From NCBI GenBank assembly GCA_949285915.1, contig CASDZW010000013.1, forward strand, positions 30,279-94,278: DNA of 64,000 bases, written 5' to 3'. Shown here in pieces: positions 15,966 to 24,854 of the stretch (positions within the stretch are counted from its first letter, which is position 1; each line of letters starts with the position of its first letter). The translations under genes were made by a program, and so were the position numbers. The DNA is from an uncultured Collinsella sp. Its GTDB lineage: Bacteria > Actinomycetota > Coriobacteriia > Coriobacteriales > Coriobacteriaceae. The notes under the pieces are model-generated. The model had not been told where the DNA came from. It did no database searches and saw nothing but the letters and a program-made list of their open reading frames with translations.

Positions 15966-17036
15966 ATGACGTATCGCGTGGGAGTCGTCGGAGCAGCGGG
16001 CTATGCCGGGGTCGAGCTCGTCCGACTGCTTATCGCTCATCCCGAGTTCGAGCTTGCCGTCATCACGTCTAACGCCGATGCGGGCACGCCGCTTGCCGCG
16101 GCCTACCCCGCCTTCACCGGCGTGAGCGACCTCGTGTTCACCTCGCATGACAACCCGGCGCTTGCAACCTGCGACGTCGTCTTTCTGGCCGTCCCGCACA
16201 CGGCGGCCTTGGCGCAGGCCCCCGGTCTTTTGGCGCAGGGCGTGACGGTCATCGACCTTTCGGCCGATTACCGCCTCGACGATCCGGCGGTCTTTGAGCA
16301 GTGGTACGCCGCCGCCCACACCTCGCCGGAGCTCCTCGCCACGCGCGCCTTCGGCCTGCCGGAGCTGTTTGCCGAGGGGCTCGCGCGCGCGGCGGAGGGC
16401 CATGCCAAGGGCGAGGCCCAGCTTGTGGCCTGCGCGGGGTGCTACCCCACGGCGACCTCTCTTGCTGCCGCCCCGGCGCTAAGAATGGGACTCGTCGACG
16501 GTGCCGCGCCGATTGTGGTCGATGCCATCTCGGGCGTGACCGGGGCGGGCAAGACGCCCGGCGCACGCACGCACTTTTGCCATGCGGATGAGAACCTCGA
16601 GGCCTACAACGTCTGCCGCCACCGCCATACGCCCGAGATCGAGCAGATTCTCGCTGCTCCGGGGCGCGTTGTCTTCACGCCTCATCTGGCGCCGCTGCGC
16701 CGCGGCCTGCTCTCCACGGTAACGATGGTTCTTGCCAAGGACGTTGCGGCGGACCTTACCGCGGCGGACATCGTCGAGCGCTACCGCGCGTTTTACGCGG
16801 GACGGCCGTTTGTGCAGGTGCTCGACGCGGGCGCCTGTCCGCAGACCGCCTCGGTTGCTGGGACCAACGTGTGCCAGATCGGCCTTGCGCTCGATGCGCG
16901 CACGGGCGTGCTCGTTGCCATGGGCGCGATAGATAATCTCTGCAAAGGCGCCGCCGGCCAGGCCGTTCAGTGCGCCAACATCGTATGTGGCCTTGCCGAG
17001 AGCGCGGGGCTGCCCACGAGCGCCCTGCCGGTGTAG
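15966..17036 (+). CDS. argC: N-acetyl-gamma-glutamyl-phosphate reductase
   Basis: This 356-residue enzyme catalyses the third step of arginine synthesis, reducing N-acetylglutamyl phosphate to the semialdehyde with NADPH. The Rossmann start VGVVGAAGYAGVELVRLL is clear. The catalytic cysteine lies in VACAGCYPTATSLA, and the C-terminal VQVLDAG...VAGTNVCQIG blocks match the family. ATG 15966 follows AAGGAG at a nine-base gap; the nearer ATG at 15957 abuts that site and the one at 15909 has none. It heads the argCJBD operon, with argJ starting 17 bases after its stop. Confidence 0.96.
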   Translation: MTYRVGVVGAAGYAGVELVRLLIAHPEFELAVITSNADAGTPLAAAYPAFTGVSDLVFTSHDNPALATCDVVFLAVPHTAALAQAPGLLAQGVTVIDLSADYRLDDPAVFEQWYAAAHTSPELLATRAFGLPELFAEGLARAAEGHAKGEAQLVACAGCYPTATSLAAAPALRMGLVDGAAPIVVDAISGVTGAGKTPGARTHFCHADENLEAYNVCRHRHTPEIEQILAAPGRVVFTPHLAPLRRGLLSTVTMVLAKDVAADLTAADIVERYRAFYAGRPFVQVLDAGACPQTASVAGTNVCQIGLALDARTGVLVAMGAIDNLCKGAAGQAVQCANIVCGLAESAGLPTSALPV

Positions 17037-17053
17037 GGCAAAGGAGGGACCAG

Positions 17054-18322
17054 ATGGATCTCGAGGCTTTCGACCTGCGTTTGCGCGGTATTCCCAACGG
17101 CGGCGTTACGAGCGCGCGCGGCTTTTCCGCCGCCGGCGTTCATGCGGGCTTTCGCAAGAACCCCGAGCGACTCGATTTTGCCCTCGTTGCGGCAGATGAG
17201 CCGGTCGCGGCTGCAGGCGTCTTTACGCAGAACCGCTTCTGCGCGGCTCCCGTCACGGTGAGTCGCGAGAATCTCGGCGGTGTTGGGTATGGCTACGCGC
17301 GCGCCCTTGCGGTGAACTCCGGCAACGCCAACGCGGCGACCGGACCCGAGGGGCTCAAGACCGCACGTGCCACCTGCGAGATTGTCTCCCAGGTGCTCGG
17401 TTGCGAGCCCGAGGAGGTGCTCGTGGCCTCCACGGGCGTCATCGGGCAGCTTCTTGCACTCGACCCCTTTGAGCGGGGCGTTCCCGCTGCGGCGGATGCG
17501 CTCGCGGCCGCGGGTGGGGCGGATGCCGCGCGCGCCATCATGACAACCGACACCCACCCCAAGGAGTACGCCGTCACCTTTGCCTCCGCCGACCCCGCAT
17601 GGGAGGGCGTCACCTTTACCGTGGGCGGTATGTGCAAGGGCTCGGGCATGATTATGCCCAACATGGCGACCATGATTGCCTGCATCACCACCGATGCGCC
17701 CGTGGTGCCGGAGCACCTGCACGAGCTTTTGGCCGATGCGGTGAACAAGAGCTTCAACCGCGTCACGGTCGACTCCGACACTTCTACCAACGATACCTGC
17801 GTCGCCTTTGCCTCGGGTGCCGTCGCCCCGGAGGGCGCGGACGTGATCGATCCGGCGTCCCTTGCTGCCGAGGAACTCGGCCGGGCGCTTCAGGTGGTCT
17901 GCGAGGCGCTTGCGCGCGCCATCGCCGCCGACGGCGAGGGGGCTTCGCGCCTTGTGACGGTAAACGTGACGGGCGCGGCGGACGACGCCGAGGCCGACCT
18001 CGCCGCCCGCACCGTGGCAAACTCGCCGCTTGTCAAGTGCGCCATCGCCGGACGCGACTGCAACTGGGGGCGCGTTGCCGCGGCGCTCGGTAAAAGCGGC
18101 GCCCACTTCTCGCAGGACCAGGTTGCCATCGACATCATGGGCATTCCCGTCTGCCGGGAGGGCCTCACCGTTCCGTTTGATGAGGACGAGGCACTCCGCC
18201 GCTTCGAGGCGCCCGAGATCGTCATCACAGCTGACCTCGGCGCCGGCACGGGCTCGGCGACGGTTTGGACCTGCGACCTCACCCACGATTACGTGACCAT
18301 CAACGGCGACTACCGCACATAG
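17054..18322 (+). CDS. argJ: Glutamate N-acetyltransferase / amino-acid acetyltransferase
   Basis: This 422-residue enzyme recycles the acetyl group from N-acetylornithine to glutamate in the cyclic arginine pathway, and may also use acetyl-CoA. The self-cleavage site is visible in KGSGMIMPNMATMIA, where the family cuts between Ala and Thr to expose the catalytic Thr. The oxyanion-hole region VASTGVIGQ and the NANAATG segment are also conserved. AAGGAGGGAC precedes ATG 17054. argA or argE homologues are not in the window, which fits acetyl recycling. argB follows after 15 bases. Confidence 0.96.
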   Translation: MDLEAFDLRLRGIPNGGVTSARGFSAAGVHAGFRKNPERLDFALVAADEPVAAAGVFTQNRFCAAPVTVSRENLGGVGYGYARALAVNSGNANAATGPEGLKTARATCEIVSQVLGCEPEEVLVASTGVIGQLLALDPFERGVPAAADALAAAGGADAARAIMTTDTHPKEYAVTFASADPAWEGVTFTVGGMCKGSGMIMPNMATMIACITTDAPVVPEHLHELLADAVNKSFNRVTVDSDTSTNDTCVAFASGAVAPEGADVIDPASLAAEELGRALQVVCEALARAIAADGEGASRLVTVNVTGAADDAEADLAARTVANSPLVKCAIAGRDCNWGRVAAALGKSGAHFSQDQVAIDIMGIPVCREGLTVPFDEDEALRRFEAPEIVITADLGAGTGSATVWTCDLTHDYVTINGDYRT

Positions 18323-18337
18323 GCGCGAGGAGGCTCC

Positions 18338-19372
18338 ATGGACAGCTCGACCGCTCTGCCCGGTCATCCCTTCCAACCGACGGGAGAGTTCTATATGAAG
18401 TACGCACGCGACCGCCGCTCTTCGATTTCAAATGAACAGACCGCCAAGCTCCTCTTTGAGGCGCTTCCCTGGATCAAGAACCTTACCGGCAAGACCATCG
18501 TCATCAAATACGGCGGTGCCGCCATGGTCGACGAGCAGCTGCGTGCCGACGTTATGGGCGACATCCTGCTCCTCAAGATCATCGGCGCGAACATTGTGAT
18601 CGTGCACGGCGGCGGTGCGGACATCAACGAGGCCCTCAGTCACTACGACCTGCCCGTCGAGTTCAAGGGCGGGCAGCGTGTGACCACGCCCGAGGTGATG
18701 GAGATCGTGCGCGAGGTGCTCGTGGGCAAGGTGAACCAAGAACTCGTTGCCGCGCTCAACCGCCACGGTAGCGTTGCCGTGGGTGTGGCTGGTACCGATG
18801 CGGGCACCATCATCGCCGAGACACTCGACCCCGACCTCGGCCGCGTGGGCAAGATTGTGCGCGTCAACGCGGACTACCTCACGAGCGTTATGGCGAGCGA
18901 GTACATCCCCGTGGTCGCAACGGTCGCGCAGGGGGAGGACGGTGGTTTCTACAACATCAACGCCGACGTGGCGGCGGGCGCCATCGCCGCGGCGGTCCAT
19001 GCGCACAAGGCGATCTTTTTGACCGACGTGGACGGTCTGTACGAGGATTTTTCCGACAAGGACTCCCTCATCTCCAACCTTACGCTCGAGGAGTGCGAGG
19101 CCATGCTTGCGGGCGGTACCCTCGCCAAGGGCATGATTCCCAAGCTGCAATCATGCGTCGAGGCACTCAAGGGCGGCGTTTTTCGCGCGCATATCATCAA
19201 CGGCACGACGCCGCACGCGCTTCTGTTGGAGCTTCTTACCGATGCGGGCGTGGGCACGGTGATTCACTCGACGCAGGAAGCGTACGAGTTTGACCAGCAT
19301 CCGCACCCCCTCGGTACGTTTGCGTCGCGCCTGGCAGAAAACATCGATGCGGCCGCCGGCGTCGTCCAGTAA
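18338..19372 (+). CDS. argB: Acetylglutamate kinase
   Basis: This 344-residue kinase phosphorylates N-acetylglutamate, usually the feedback-controlled step of arginine synthesis. Family marks: IKYGGAAM near residue 60, the HGGGADIN glycine loop, the YNINADVAAGAIAAAV active site and LTDVDGLYEDF. The ATG at 18338 has GAGGAGG five bases upstream; an in-frame ATG about 57 bases later, with a weaker site, would give a more usual N-terminus, so the first 19 residues are uncertain. The extra N-terminal helix recalls arginine-sensitive hexameric forms, but this was not tested. It lies within argCJBD. Confidence 0.95.
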   Translation: MDSSTALPGHPFQPTGEFYMKYARDRRSSISNEQTAKLLFEALPWIKNLTGKTIVIKYGGAAMVDEQLRADVMGDILLLKIIGANIVIVHGGGADINEALSHYDLPVEFKGGQRVTTPEVMEIVREVLVGKVNQELVAALNRHGSVAVGVAGTDAGTIIAETLDPDLGRVGKIVRVNADYLTSVMASEYIPVVATVAQGEDGGFYNINADVAAGAIAAAVHAHKAIFLTDVDGLYEDFSDKDSLISNLTLEECEAMLAGGTLAKGMIPKLQSCVEALKGGVFRAHIINGTTPHALLLELLTDAGVGTVIHSTQEAYEFDQHPHPLGTFASRLAENIDAAAGVVQ

Positions 19373-19399
19373 CGATCTCATTCCACAAGGAGCCCAATC

Positions 19400-20683
19400 A
19401 TGGCATTCGAGCAGCAAAAGGCACTTGACGACGCGTATATCATGCACACCTACGGGCGCTTGCCGGCGGAGTTTGTGGCGGGGTCGGGCATGACGCTCAC
19501 CGATGATGCGGGCAGGACCTACCTCGATTTTCTCGCTGGCATCGGCGTGTGCTCGCTCGGTCATGCCCATCCGGCGGTCACGCGCGCCATCGCCTGCCAG
19601 GCAGAGAAGCTGACGTCGATCTCCAACTATTTCTATACCGAGCACCGCGGCGAGGTCGCTGCTCTGCTTTCCAAGCTCGCTAACAACGACATCGAAGGCG
19701 CCCGCGCGCTTGTGGAGGCGCTCGATGCGGGGGACGCCGCGCGCTTCGCCGCGGCGGCTGCGCCGGCGCCGGGTGAGCAGGTGTGGAAAACGTTTTTCGC
19801 CAATTCCGGCGCGGAGGCCAACGAGGGCTCTATGAAGCTCGCACGTCTTTACGCGCGGCGCCAGGGCAACGGCGGTAACACCATCGTCTGCTTGAAGGGC
19901 GGTTTTCACGGGCGCACGCTCGAGACCATCGCTGCCACGATGCAGGACTGGCTCCAAGAGAGCTTCACGCCGCTGCCGGGCGGCTTTGTGGCCTGTGCGC
20001 CCAACGATATCGACGAGCTCACCGCCATCTTCGAGAAGTACGGCAAAGAGATCTGCGCATTCATGTTCGAGCCCATCCAGGGCGAGAGCGGCGTGCACCC
20101 GTTGACCGAGGAGTTTGCGCGCAAGGCCGAGGAGCTGGTGCACCAGGTGGGCGGCCTCACCATCTCTGACGAGGTCCAGGCGGGCGTCTTCCGCTGTGGC
20201 GTTCCGTTTGCCGTCCAGATGCTCGGTATCACGCCGGACATTATGAGCCTCGCCAAGGGCGTCGCCGGCGGCATGACCATGGGCGCCGTCGTGGCGCGTT
20301 CCGAGGTGGCCGATGTGCTTCATCCGGGCGACCACGGCTCGACGTTTGGCGGAAGCACGCTTGCCGTCGCGGCGGCTGAGGCGACGCTTGCCGAGCTCGT
20401 GCGGGGCGACTTTGCGGCGCATGTTGTTGAGGTCGGAAGCTACCTGGCCGACCGCTTAGCAGAGCTTCCGCAGGTGGTGGACGTGCGCGGCGCGGGCCTC
20501 ATGCGCGGGTGCGACCTCGTTGAGGCGGCGGGAGACGCCCATGACTTGGTGGCGCGCCTTCTTGAGGAGGGCGTTGTTGCAAACGCCACCGGCGCGCACA
20601 CGCTGAGGTTCCTGCCACCGCTCATTTGCGAGAAGGAACACGTGGACACCCTCATCGAGGCGCTCGGGCGCGTGCTGGGGTAG
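19400..20683 (+). CDS. argD: Acetylornithine aminotransferase
   Basis: This 427-residue class III PLP transaminase converts N-acetylglutamate semialdehyde to N-acetylornithine. The PLP lysine is in SLAKGVAGG, with the upstream Asp in ISDEVQAGVFRCG and FANSGAEANEGSMKLAR near the phosphate site. An insert of about 30 residues (around 97-120, Ala/Pro-rich) lies before the conserved block and is longer than usual. AAGGAG precedes the ATG. It closes the argCJBD cluster; argF, argG and argH are not in the window. A strong hairpin, part of a three-armed repeat, begins 52 bases past the stop and probably ends transcription. Confidence 0.95.
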   Translation: MAFEQQKALDDAYIMHTYGRLPAEFVAGSGMTLTDDAGRTYLDFLAGIGVCSLGHAHPAVTRAIACQAEKLTSISNYFYTEHRGEVAALLSKLANNDIEGARALVEALDAGDAARFAAAAAPAPGEQVWKTFFANSGAEANEGSMKLARLYARRQGNGGNTIVCLKGGFHGRTLETIAATMQDWLQESFTPLPGGFVACAPNDIDELTAIFEKYGKEICAFMFEPIQGESGVHPLTEEFARKAEELVHQVGGLTISDEVQAGVFRCGVPFAVQMLGITPDIMSLAKGVAGGMTMGAVVARSEVADVLHPGDHGSTFGGSTLAVAAAEATLAELVRGDFAAHVVEVGSYLADRLAELPQVVDVRGAGLMRGCDLVEAAGDAHDLVARLLEEGVVANATGAHTLRFLPPLICEKEHVDTLIEALGRVLG

Positions 20684-20734
20684 GGCTGCGCGGCATTTTT
20701 CCGCGGACGCACCCGTTGGATCCGTTCGAAACAT

Positions 20735-20829
20735 CAAAACCGTGTTTACCAGCTCTCCCGGACTGTGGGCAGCTGGTAAACACGGTTTTGGCAAAATTGC
20801 CTCCCTGCAAAACCAAGTTTGCCAGCGCA
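20735..20829 (-). repeat. Three-armed repeat, copy 1 (after argD)
   Basis: Arms 20735-20754 and 20771-20790 are a perfect 20-base inverted repeat containing AAACCGTGTT. A third, degenerate arm AAACCAAGTTTGCCAGC follows at 20810-20826 in the first orientation. The arm centres (20741.5, 20783.5, 20814.5) are 42 and 31 bases apart. Read on the minus strand this is exactly the 31/42 spacing of the copies at 47.4 and 48.9 kb. The strong hairpin could also end argD transcription. Confidence 0.75.
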
Positions 20830-20924
20830 AAGAGCAGCGTATGCTCCGGGCGCAGCTGAGATGCAGCAACGCACAGGTAGTATTTCAGTTATTCAATTCT
20901 GTTGGGGGAAAGCGCGTCAGAACG

Positions 20925-20955
20925 AAAAAGGGCGCCGAGGTGACCCCCGACGCCC
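20925..20955 (-). terminator. Rho-independent terminator after tRNA-Thr
   Basis: On the minus strand GGGCGTCGGGG pairs with CCTCGGCGCCC around a short loop, followed by TTTTT. It begins 16 bases past the tRNA 3' end. Confidence 0.85.
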
Positions 20956-20970
20956 TTGACGCATCACTGG

Positions 20971-21043
20971 AGCCAGCAATCGGACTCGAACCGATGACCC
21001 CCGCTTTACGAGAGCGGTGCTCTACCAACTGAGCTATGCTGGC
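20971..21043 (-). tRNA. tRNA-Thr (anticodon CGT)
   Basis: On the minus strand the acceptor arms GCCAGCA and TGCTGGC pair fully. D arm TAGCTCAGTTGGTAGAGCA and T arm GGTTCGAGTCC are standard. The anticodon stem CCGCT/AGCGG encloses CTCGTAA, giving anticodon CGT, which reads ACG. The 3' CCA is not encoded. A terminator follows. Confidence 0.95.
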
Positions 21044-21592
21044 ACCTGTTAGAGCATGTGCGCTCCAACGGATGACTATATTACGTGGAAACGTCCTTGC
21101 ACGCAAGATGCAATGAGCAAAATCCGAGTTATGGGCGTTTTGTCACTAGGTAGGTAAACGCTTCTAAACCATGTTGCCCTCAGTTTTTAGCAAAGCGCTT
21201 GGGAACGATGCTTGTTCGGACAGCTTTACGCACCCAGAAATACAAGCGAGCGGGCGAGTGGACGACCCTGTTGACGGGAAGAATGTTCCAGCTCGCACCG
21301 CAAAACCATGCTGACGATGCGTCAGTGGAGGTAATACCAGTGGTCTAACAGTTGGGGTTGTTACAACCAGTTGAACAGCAGATAAACAGTTTGTTCTTAA
21401 GTGGTATCTTTTTGAAGTACCAAATTACCTGCGGAAACGCAATTTACCGTTCACGGGTAAAACCATACCGCTCGTCTTTCTCTTCACATTTCTTCGACAT
21501 TTGTACCGAAAGCGTGTATGATGGCTATCAACGGGTCGGGCCGTATGCTCTCTCGTTGAGCCGCTCGACCGAAGCCGCAGGCAAGGAGGACC
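21044..21592 (+). promoter_or_regulatory. Control region upstream of the GH35/PTS operon
   Basis: No gene is evident in these 549 bases, which are AT-richer than the surroundings. Visible signals are a palindrome CTGACG-ATG-CGTCAG (21311-21325), a half-site AGTGGTCTA near 21340 resembling NagR/DasR-type boxes, the palindrome GGTTGTTACAACC (21356-21368) and the LacI-like operator at 21443-21461. GCAAGGAGG precedes the bgaC start. Several regulators probably act here; the promoter itself could not be placed with confidence. Confidence 0.55.
21443..21461. promoter_or_regulatory. LacI-type operator candidate (TTTACCGTTCACGGGTAAA)
   Basis: TTTACC and GGTAAA form an inverted repeat around GTTCACG. 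The same core, TACCGTTTACG, occurs at 37860-37870 next to a LacI gene and, inverted, at 42316-42326 upstream of lacA. One regulator may control all three promoters. Confidence 0.55.
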
Positions 21593-23401
21593 ATGCACAC
21601 GTTTGAGATCCGTGAACGCTTTTTGCTCGATGGAAAGCCGTTCACGATTCTGTCCGGTGCGATCCACTACTTCCGCGTCCATCCAACTGATTGGCACCAT
21701 TCTCTTTACAATCTGAAGGCTATGGGTTTCAACACGGTTGAGACCTATGTCCCTTGGAACCTCCACGAGGCAAAGCCCGGCGAGTTCGATTTCACCGGCG
21801 CTCTTGACCTCGCTCGCTTCCTCGATGAGGCCGCTGAGCTGGGTCTTTGGACCATCGTGCGCCCGTCGCCGTTCATCTGCGCCGAGTGGGAGTGGGGTGG
21901 CTTGCCTGCCTGGCTTCTCGCCGACCGTGACATGCGTCCGCGTTCGCGTGATCCTCGCTTCCTTGAGCGCGTCGCCGCGTATTACGACGAGCTCATGCCC
22001 CATCTCGTTGACCGTCAGATCACGCATGGCGGCAACATCATCATGATGCAGGTCGAGAACGAGTACGGTTCCTATGGCGAGGACAAGGAGTACCTCCGCG
22101 CCATTCGCGACCTTATGCTCGGCCGAGGCGTAGACGTGCCTCTTTGCACCTCTGACGGCCCGTGGCGCGGCTGTCTGCGCGCCGGTACGCTCATTGACGA
22201 CGACGTCTTCGTGACCGGTAACTTTGGTTCTCGCGCGGACGAGAACTTTGCCCAGCTCAAGGCCTTCCATGAGGAGCACGGCAAGAACTGGCCCCTCATG
22301 TGCATGGAGTTTTGGGATGGCTGGTTCAACCGTTGGGGCGAGAACGTTATTCGCCGTGACGCGCAGGATCTGGCAGACTCCGTGCGCGAGCTTCTTGAGC
22401 TCGACGGAAGCCTCAGCCTCTATATGTTCCACGGTGGCACTAACTTTGGCTTTATGAACGGCTGCTCCGCGCGCCACACCCATGACCTGCATCAGGTCAC
22501 GAGCTACGACTACGATGCGCCGCTCGACGAGGAGGGCAACCCCACTGAGAAGTGGTACAAGCTTCGCGACGTCGTGCGCGATCTCTTCCCCGACGCCTGG
22601 ACGGCAGAGCCTCTCGTGAAAAAGGCCTGTGCCGTCTCCGCCGAGGACATCGCCTTCACCGGCCGCTGCGGTCTCTTCGAGAACCTCGACAATCTCTCCG
22701 AGCCCCAGCGCTCGCTCTACCCCCGCTCGATGGAGGACATGGGCCAGAGCTACGGTTATACCCTCTATCGCACCAAGATCGAGCGCGACGTTGCCGAGGG
22801 CGCCGACGAGCGCATCCGCGTCATCGACGGTCGCGACCGTGCGCAGGTCTTTGTCGAGGGCGAGCTCGTCGCCACGCAGTACCAGGAGCACATCGGCGAG
22901 GACATCCGCTGCCCGCTGCCCGTGGCTCACAACCGCCTCGACATCCTTATGGAGAACATGGGTCGCGTGAACTACGGCCACAAGTTCCTGGCGGACACGC
23001 AGCGCAAGGGTATCCGCACGGGTGTCTGCGTTGATCTCCACTTCATCCTCAACTGGGAGGCCTACACGCTCCCGCTCGAGGATATTTCCAAGCTTGATTT
23101 CTCCGCCGGTTGGCGCGAGGGCACGCCCTCGTTCACCCGCTTCGAGTTCACGCTCGACGAGCCGGCCGATACCTTTATCGACACCACGGGCTTTGGCAAG
23201 GGTGTCGCGTTTGTCAACGGCACGAACGTCGGTCGCTATTGGGAGATCGGTCCCATCGCGACCCTCTATGTGCCGCACGGACTTACGCACGCCGGCGTCA
23301 ACGAGCTCGTATTGTTCGAAACCGAGGGGCACGTGCACGACGCCATCTCCCTGCGCGCCGAACCCCTCATCCACACACTCGAGACTGAAGGAGTTGAGTG
23401 A
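21593..23401 (+). CDS. bgaC: GH35 beta-galactosidase, cytoplasmic
   Basis: This 602-residue glycoside hydrolase family 35 enzyme has no signal peptide, so it should act on sugar already imported. The acid/base Glu157 is in QVENEYGSYG and the nucleophile Glu239 in MCMEFWDGWFNRWG. Beta-sandwich domains follow (about 390-600), ending in GKGVAFVNGTNVGRYWEIGP. Bacterial relatives of this size cleave beta-1,3-linked galactose from galacto-N-biose, lacto-N-biose or core-1 glycans. The downstream mannose-class PTS, AgaS and NagA repeat the streptococcal bgaC/gad and lactobacillar gnb layouts, supporting that substrate. IIB starts two bases after its stop. AAGGAGG precedes the ATG. Confidence 0.93.
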   Translation: MHTFEIRERFLLDGKPFTILSGAIHYFRVHPTDWHHSLYNLKAMGFNTVETYVPWNLHEAKPGEFDFTGALDLARFLDEAAELGLWTIVRPSPFICAEWEWGGLPAWLLADRDMRPRSRDPRFLERVAAYYDELMPHLVDRQITHGGNIIMMQVENEYGSYGEDKEYLRAIRDLMLGRGVDVPLCTSDGPWRGCLRAGTLIDDDVFVTGNFGSRADENFAQLKAFHEEHGKNWPLMCMEFWDGWFNRWGENVIRRDAQDLADSVRELLELDGSLSLYMFHGGTNFGFMNGCSARHTHDLHQVTSYDYDAPLDEEGNPTEKWYKLRDVVRDLFPDAWTAEPLVKKACAVSAEDIAFTGRCGLFENLDNLSEPQRSLYPRSMEDMGQSYGYTLYRTKIERDVAEGADERIRVIDGRDRAQVFVEGELVATQYQEHIGEDIRCPLPVAHNRLDILMENMGRVNYGHKFLADTQRKGIRTGVCVDLHFILNWEAYTLPLEDISKLDFSAGWREGTPSFTRFEFTLDEPADTFIDTTGFGKGVAFVNGTNVGRYWEIGPIATLYVPHGLTHAGVNELVLFETEGHVHDAISLRAEPLIHTLETEGVE

Positions 23402-23402
23402 C

Positions 23403-23867
23403 ATGATCGTAGGTGCACGAGTTGACTTCCGCCTCATCCATGGCCAGGTTGGCAACCTCTGGGCTAACGCTCGTCAGGTGAGCCGCTTCATGGTCGTCGA
23501 CGATCAAATCGCCGAGGATGCCACCCAGAAGCAGGTTCTGCGCATGGCTACGCCCGCTACCTGCAAGCTTTCCGTCCTTCCCGTTGAGAAGGCCGCTGCC
23601 AACATCCTTGCTGGCAAGTACGACGCTCAGCGTCTGTTCATCGTGGTCAAGAAGCCCGAGACCTATCTCAAGCTTGCCAAGGCTGGCGTCAAGTTTGATC
23701 AGATCATCCTCGGCAACATCACGTCGATGGATATCGTCAAGAGCTACAGCCGCAACATCAACTGCGGTCAGGACGACGTTGACGCGCTGACCGAGCTCCA
23801 GAGCATGGGCGTTCCGATGGTTATCCAGCTTACCCCGCAGGACAACCCGCAGGACTTCAAGCTCTAA
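23403..23867 (+). CDS. Mannose-class PTS component IIB
   Basis: This 154-residue cytoplasmic phosphotransfer protein receives phosphate from IIA on a histidine and passes it to the incoming sugar. The phosphorylated residue is His13 in DFRLIHGQVG, the standard IIB-Man site. The ATG at 23403 lies two bases after the bgaC stop, with little ribosome binding site of its own beyond GGAGTTGAGTG, so coupling is likely. Context (bgaC, agaS, nagA) points to galacto-N-biose, lacto-N-biose or GalNAc rather than mannose. IIC follows after 99 bases, a wide gap for this operon. Confidence 0.94.
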   Translation: MIVGARVDFRLIHGQVGNLWANARQVSRFMVVDDQIAEDATQKQVLRMATPATCKLSVLPVEKAAANILAGKYDAQRLFIVVKKPETYLKLAKAGVKFDQIILGNITSMDIVKSYSRNINCGQDDVDALTELQSMGVPMVIQLTPQDNPQDFKL

Positions 23868-23966
23868 GTCATTTTATTTGGTGCTGAGCCGTGAGGGGAG
23901 ATGCACGGCTTGACATAGCGTAAGAACTGTACGTTTACGTTCGAGATTGGAAGAAGGAGGAAAACC

Positions 23967-24854
23967 ATGATTGCTTGGTGGCAAATTCTTTTGCTCACCC
24001 TCTATGCAGGCTTCCAGATCATGGACGAGCTCCACTGGTACTCCAGTGCTGGCTCCGCCGTGTTCTCCGGTTTCATCACCGGCCTGGTAATGGGCGATAT
24101 GGCAACTGGTCTCTTCATCGGTGGTAGCATGCAGCTCACCATCCTGGGCGTCGGCACCTTCGGTGGCGCGTCCCGCATCGACGCTAACTCCGGTACCCTC
24201 ATCGCTACGGCCTTCGCCGTCAGCGCTGGCATGGACCCGGAGCAGGCGCTCGCCGCCCTCGGCGTGCCGGTGGCCGCTATCCTTGTCTACACCGATATCC
24301 TCGGTCGTATGGCCAACACCTTCTGGGGTCACGCCTGCGATGCCGATATCGAGAAGATGAACTGGAACGCCTACAACGTCCACTACCTCATGGGCGCCGT
24401 TTCCTGGATGCTCAGCCGCATGGTCCCCGTGTTCCTGGCTCTGGCATTCGGTCAGCCGCTGGTCGAGGCCATCACCACCGCCCTCAATGGCGATCTTGCT
24501 TGGCTCGGCACCGGCCTCACGGTTGCCGGTGGCATGCTCCCCGCTGTGGGCTTCGCCATCCTGCTTCGTTACCTGCCCGTTAAGAAGCACGTTGCCTACC
24601 TGATCCTCGGCTTCGTGATCGCTGCCCTCATGGGCACCGCCTTCACGAGCATTGCTGGCATCAGCGGCGATGTCGCCACCGTTGCCGGCGCTGCTGGTGC
24701 TGAGATTGCTGGCGGCGACTACAACTCGCTGTCCATGCTGACGATCGCCCTCATCGGCTTCGCGCTCGCCTACATCTACTATCAGCAGCATCAGGCCGCT
24801 CCCGTTGCCGCCGTCGCTGCTGGTGCGGAGGGAGATGACGACGATGAGCTCTAA
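23967..24854 (+). CDS. Mannose-class PTS component IIC
   Basis: This 295-residue integral membrane protein forms the sugar channel with IID. It begins MIAWWQILLLTLYAGFQIMD and has repeated hydrophobic segments, including the conserved glycine-rich GGSMQLTILGVGTFGGA around residue 52. Later helices lie at about 140-160, 185-205 and 210-235. The C-terminus is an Ala-rich tail ending in an acidic DDDDEL run. GAAGGAGGAAAACC precedes the ATG. The final 11 bases overlap the IID start. It acts with the neighbouring IIB, IID and IIA. Confidence 0.94.
   Translation: MIAWWQILLLTLYAGFQIMDELHWYSSAGSAVFSGFITGLVMGDMATGLFIGGSMQLTILGVGTFGGASRIDANSGTLIATAFAVSAGMDPEQALAALGVPVAAILVYTDILGRMANTFWGHACDADIEKMNWNAYNVHYLMGAVSWMLSRMVPVFLALAFGQPLVEAITTALNGDLAWLGTGLTVAGGMLPAVGFAILLRYLPVKKHVAYLILGFVIAALMGTAFTSIAGISGDVATVAGAAGAEIAGGDYNSLSMLTIALIGFALAYIYYQQHQAAPVAAVAAGAEGDDDDEL

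Noticed and set aside
21425..23455. Minus-strand open frame of 676 codons opposite bgaC
   Set aside because: The plus strand encodes a complete GH35 enzyme with both catalytic Glu residues; the antisense frame is a codon-bias shadow.
23868..23966. Possible missing small gene between PTS IIB and IIC
   Set aside because: The 99 bases contain only GAAGGAGGAAAACC before IIC and no start codon with a supporting site.
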